Positions 8,201 to 10,074 of a stretch of 10,074 bases of DNA are shown one piece after another. A program made the translations under genes and the position numbers. Position 1 is the stretch's first letter. Each line of letters begins with the position of its first letter. Source of the stretch: Planctomycetota bacterium (lineage in GTDB: Bacteria > Planctomycetota > Brocadiia > SM23-32); assembly GCA_018334735.1 (NCBI GenBank), contig JAGXLK010000044.1:1-10074 (forward strand). Reading direction: 5' to 3'. The notes under the pieces are model-generated. The model worked only from the letters and a program-made list of their open reading frames with translations, made no database searches and was not told the origin of the DNA.

Positions 8201-8606
8201 AGCCGCCCGGGGCACTGACGGCCGGATGTATCCCTGGGGGGATAAGTGGGATGCAACGAAAGTGCCGGAACACGACTACGACGAACGACCGCTCGATATC
8301 GGCATGGTGCCGGCGGGCAGCTATCCCGACAGTGCCAGCCCGTACGGCGCACTCGATATGGCCGGCAACGTCTGGGAATGGGTCGGCGACTGGTACGCGC
8401 CGAATTATTACAAGAACTCACCCGAACGAAATCCACGCGGCCCGGGCAGTGGAGTGTGCAAAATCCTCCGTGGCGGCGATGTCCACTGGGACCGCCGCAT
8501 GCTCCGCAGCACCTACCGCCTGCCACAACCACCGCATGTGGATAACTGGGTCATGACCGGTTTCCGGGTGGTGATTGATGCCGACAAGAGCGGAAAAAGG
8601 CGGTGA
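5241..8606 (+). CDS. Exported DUF4838 glycosidase-like protein fused to a C-terminal FGE/SUMF1-like domain
   Basis: A 1121-residue protein. Residues 1-24 form a signal peptide (MRTPALMSLAVIAFLTTF core, probable cut after PLHA), so it is exported. Residues 25-150 resemble the alpha/beta N-terminal domain that precedes GH67/GH20-type barrels, including LGLKYAVYGLLQDHLGVTF (117-134). Residues about 160-440 match DUF4838: the stretch ending VTWEWGQNYN (354-363), then EYGVDGAQYQ (384-393) and FLHDFYG (428-434). A helical segment (440-515) and beta-rich region (515-840) follow. A charged K/E/A-rich linker (about 841-865) leads to an FGE-sulfatase-like domain (879-1113) with VRVPAGKFTRGD (885-896), SLPTEAQWEKAARG (978-991), YPWGD (997-1001), DMAGNVWEWVGDWY (1039-1052), LRGGD (1076-1080) and GFRVV (1107-1111). 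The catalytic cysteine pair of true FGE, expected after LRGG, is absent (VHWDRRMLRSTYR); C1073 precedes it. So sulfatase activation is unlikely, and a binding or structural role is inferred. DUF4838 proteins are presumed glycan-active; the substrate is unknown. Confidence 0.88.
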   Translation: MRTPALMSLAVIAFLTTFVSPLHASVQIARKGKPAATIVHNGHEAIARDLAGYLKKITGAEVPQVAKITPDIKNKNLIVLQIVDDLTGTTDGRTADQAYRLRTENNRLTLTAQTELGLKYAVYGLLQDHLGVTFCTPGYTHIPRKPTLTVPELDKLEEPAFFLRNFFLRRNKPGSPVAEYALHNCHYLPNGDDISSHHSFRGYGVGKNCPLDEEFQKEFGEKLKKEFAKRDVDAKPLRVGQMDGPFYADCEEAKDLARKEGSWAAPMLRMLNGALDHAGEEYPNHQIVTFGYFNTLEVPETVKPHKNLWINVVSSSYSANAAGDQLNPIRNNPANFAYDKALREWPQVTEAPVVTWEWGQNYNARKYEWPNLWSEIDNIRLWAEYGVDGAQYQHNNVTGISWGGLKHWLWAQIMWDPARDEDKLINRFLHDFYGAEAAPIIRGYIDTADQIRRDSGYITSVVRWSAWPLMLRQKFLTPDRLTKLDSILKRAYEAAKKQNEPVFAKRVAQARAKSVDMPIIDIVRQQDGLGVTRNPEDNSLWYVPGGREDMPARIKRIVSITHGHNWQKRIVWLHKKAGGRVRTVKAGDLIAQIVPNMDGRIISIKHTPTDTELLAGRGYEDKMHVRETLWSTEEATDTKLTTLAKESTSYWGFLVKGTVNRTVEGTPDDNAFRIVRTGNPMKPLGALWAVIAPEPSVVRLTVQATGIEETMEDAELVGRDEPATIDLENAKGKLVIEVDRGDGLIVLIETDTAGWKALKVLPEPTYTGEKFDTSWRGDPHMIPGVSSADVASHYEWRRQKSWPNSIEIWPADETPRVRLQLIGKKGKGKEAVLPAQRFSVRTDGEKRAAEAGKTKKDEPDQAKPVALNITGDGTAINPRDGAELVRVPAGKFTRGDARAYADAQPAREIHLDGYWIYKKPVIIRQYRKFIKATGRDDKIKIPGWPHKIAKPMEEDEGAYPLLRNWYDAQAYAQWAGGSLPTEAQWEKAARGTDGRMYPWGDKWDATKVPEHDYDERPLDIGMVPAGSYPDSASPYGALDMAGNVWEWVGDWYAPNYYKNSPERNPRGPGSGVCKILRGGDVHWDRRMLRSTYRLPQPPHVDNWVMTGFRVVIDADKSGKRR

Positions 8607-8718
8607 TATATTAAATCTTGTTGCCCGTGAAAACGGCGGACGATGGAGGCCCGGCTGATTGCTCTACTGAGCTCGAATCCGATGTTCTTTCGTTTTTTCC
8701 CGTCAGGAATCGACAAAT

Positions 8719-9747
8719 ATGACCGATAAGAAGGCTGTCGTGTACAAAGGTTATCCGCCGGACCATTGCTGCGTTGGCAGCAACGTGCAAATACTTCCCA
8801 ATGGTGAATTCGCAGCTTTTTTTGTGACCGGTGGACCAAGGGAACCGGATGTGAAGAATTACATTGCGTTGTGTCGTTCCACCGAGCCCGGACTCGCCTG
8901 GTCAACCCCCCCTGAAACCGTGCTCAAATTACATGACCGTGCATGCCTGTGTCCCGGAATTTACGTGGACGGTGGCAGTATCGTCATCCATGCTCTCACC
9001 CACGATGGCAGTTGGGGGAAATGGCGCAATTATACGGTTGAAAGCCACGACAACGCCCATTCATGGAGCGATCCGGAGTTCTTCACGCCGTCTCCGAGGC
9101 GCACATTCATTCGCAACCGTTACGTTGCCACGTGGGGGGAATGGTTTCTGCCGCTCCAAAGCGCACATGATGTTCAAGATTGGACCGACATCCCCAATGC
9201 CGATGGTTCTCTCCGGCCCCCGGTCAATGGGGTGCTGGTCAGCTCCGATAATGGACAAACTTGGACAGCTTCTGAGGTTATCTCGGGGGCCAATCGTTTC
9301 GCTGAAAACAATGTCGTGGAACTGTCCGACGGGAAGATGGTCATGCTGATTCGTTCCGATGGTGCCGGTTGCCTGCTCCGGTCGGATTCGAATGATCGCG
9401 GACGCACGTGGAGCGAGCCACGACGCACTGACATCCCGAATCCCGGCAGTAAATTCCGTTTGTTCCGGCTGAAAGGTGGACAAATCCTGCTCGTGCACAA
9501 TCCCAACCCGGCCACCTCGCACCCCAACTCCGAGCCGCAGAAACAGTGCCAGCGCAACCCGCTCTCCATCTGGATATCCGGCGATGACATGGAGAGCTGG
9601 GGATACAGGCGGGATCTGACCGACTTCCCGGGTATGCTTGCCTATCCCGACGGTGTGGTCGACGAGTCAAACAATATTCTTCACATCGCTTTCGACTACA
9701 ACCGGCATGATGTGATCTACTGGGGGGCGGAACTGCCGTCAGAATGA
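8719..9747 (+). CDS. BNR/Asp-box repeat sialidase-like protein (single propeller)
   Basis: A 342-residue single six-bladed propeller of the sialidase superfamily (BNR_2-like). Asp-box-like elements occur at STEPGLAW (54), SHDNAHSW (109), SSDNGQTW (175), SNDRGRTW (224) and a weak SGDDMESW (287); the second and last lack the box glycine. NNVVELSDGKMVMLIRSDG (197-215) is the typical central strand pair, and LHIAFDYNRHDVIYW (321-335) the typical last blade. The N-terminal Arg-Ile-Pro motif of classical sialidases is not evident: the corresponding part reads GSNVQILPNGEF (20-31). Sialidase activity therefore should not be assumed; other exo-glycosidase or non-catalytic roles are possible. There is no signal peptide. 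The ATG has AGGA 10 bases upstream and follows the DUF4838-FGE gene by 112 bp, so cotranscription is plausible. It is a distant relative of the left-edge BNR protein, not a recent copy. Confidence 0.87.
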   Translation: MTDKKAVVYKGYPPDHCCVGSNVQILPNGEFAAFFVTGGPREPDVKNYIALCRSTEPGLAWSTPPETVLKLHDRACLCPGIYVDGGSIVIHALTHDGSWGKWRNYTVESHDNAHSWSDPEFFTPSPRRTFIRNRYVATWGEWFLPLQSAHDVQDWTDIPNADGSLRPPVNGVLVSSDNGQTWTASEVISGANRFAENNVVELSDGKMVMLIRSDGAGCLLRSDSNDRGRTWSEPRRTDIPNPGSKFRLFRLKGGQILLVHNPNPATSHPNSEPQKQCQRNPLSIWISGDDMESWGYRRDLTDFPGMLAYPDGVVDESNNILHIAFDYNRHDVIYWGAELPSE

Positions 9748-9804
9748 CAGGAGTCACACAAAAGATTGTAAGCAAAACGAAACAGCGAAAAGGAAAAATC
9801 CAAA

Positions 9805-10074
9805 ATGAACGCAAAAGCGCCCTACAGACTTTTGTACAACAATGATAACACGAACACCGTCGGTTGCGTTAGTCCCTGGCACGAGAAGGGCGAACCATTC
9901 CGGGAAGAGATGCTTGTGGCCTCCATCGAGGAAGTGGCCGATAAATGTGTCGATTGCTACCTGCTGAGTCCGGGCATGGGCTGGGTCCCCTGGTGGCAGA
10001 GCGATCTCGAACCGGACTTCTACGAATGGTGGCAGGAACGCACGGGCCTGCCCGTGACCGGTTACGACCGCTAC
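9805..10074 (+). CDS. Conserved protein of unknown function, possibly a TIM-barrel glycoside hydrolase; 3' end beyond the window
   Basis: The frame from the ATG at 9805 is open for 90 codons to the right edge; AAGGA lies 10 bases upstream. The N-terminus reads YRLLYNNDNTNTVGCVSPWH (7-26), then FREEMLVASIEEVADKCVDCYLLSPGMGWVPWW (32-64) and YEWWQERTG (73-81). From recall, this pattern (NND-TN near the start, CVSPWH, a helix, then LLSPGMGW) resembles hypothetical proteins of planctomycetes and Lentisphaerota thought to have a glycosidase-like TIM barrel, but I cannot name a family and no catalytic residues lie in the visible part. There is no signal peptide. It lies 57 bp after the BNR gene on the same strand and is probably in the same transcription unit. 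Confidence 0.85.
   Translation, partial: MNAKAPYRLLYNNDNTNTVGCVSPWHEKGEPFREEMLVASIEEVADKCVDCYLLSPGMGWVPWWQSDLEPDFYEWWQERTGLPVTGYDRY

Noticed and set aside
7755..8532. Minus-strand frames of 172 and 158 codons opposite the FGE-like domain
   Set aside because: They are shadows of the plus-strand gene, which carries clear FGE-family motifs throughout this stretch.
8607..8718. Possible terminator (GCTC-TACT-GAGC hairpin, then a T run at about 8694-8699)
   Set aside because: The stem is only 4 bp and lies more than 15 bases from the T run, so I cannot support a terminator here.

Overview
The window looks like a carbohydrate-degradation locus from a bacterium of the PVC group, most likely Lentisphaerota, Kiritimatiellota or a planctomycete-like lineage. 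This rests on the gene content: a short pseudopilin-like protein with a FTLIELLVV helix and a late H-Xn-DG motif, a DUF4838-type glycan-active protein, several BNR/Asp-box propellers and an atypical GH32, without SusC/SusD genes. The assignment is an inference; there is no rRNA or phylogenetic marker here.

Layout: two gene sets diverge from an intergenic region at about 3961-4151. Leftward (minus strand) come a GH32-like five-bladed propeller hydrolase (2338-3960), a clan GH-A TIM-barrel hydrolase 23 bp behind it (1343-2314), and, after a 120 bp gap, a BNR/sialidase-like protein that starts at 1222 and runs off the left edge. The last of these was found by reading the minus strand: it stays open for 407 codons, and near the edge it starts a second propeller after the first is complete. 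Rightward (plus strand) come the pseudopilin-like gene (about 4152-4889), a 350 bp stretch holding a hairpin and a C-terminal remnant of a beta-helix protein (4998-5234), a 1121-residue exported protein joining a DUF4838 glycosidase-like region to a formylglycine-generating-enzyme-like (SUMF1/FGE) domain (5241-8606), a second BNR-repeat protein (8719-9747), and the first 90 codons of a gene of uncertain function (9805 to the right edge).

How they may work together: the enzymes fit stepwise breakdown of a heterogeneous glycan. Only the DUF4838-FGE protein has a clear signal peptide; GH32, GH-A and both BNR proteins look cytoplasmic, so they may act on imported oligosaccharides. No transporter, regulator or sulfatase lies inside the window. 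Points most worth a second look are the DUF4838-FGE fusion lacking the FGE catalytic cysteines, the non-canonical GH32 active-site motifs, the tandem BNR architecture, and the beta-helix remnant whose stop codon abuts the ribosome binding site of the fusion gene. No tRNA, rRNA, CRISPR array or insertion sequence was seen.
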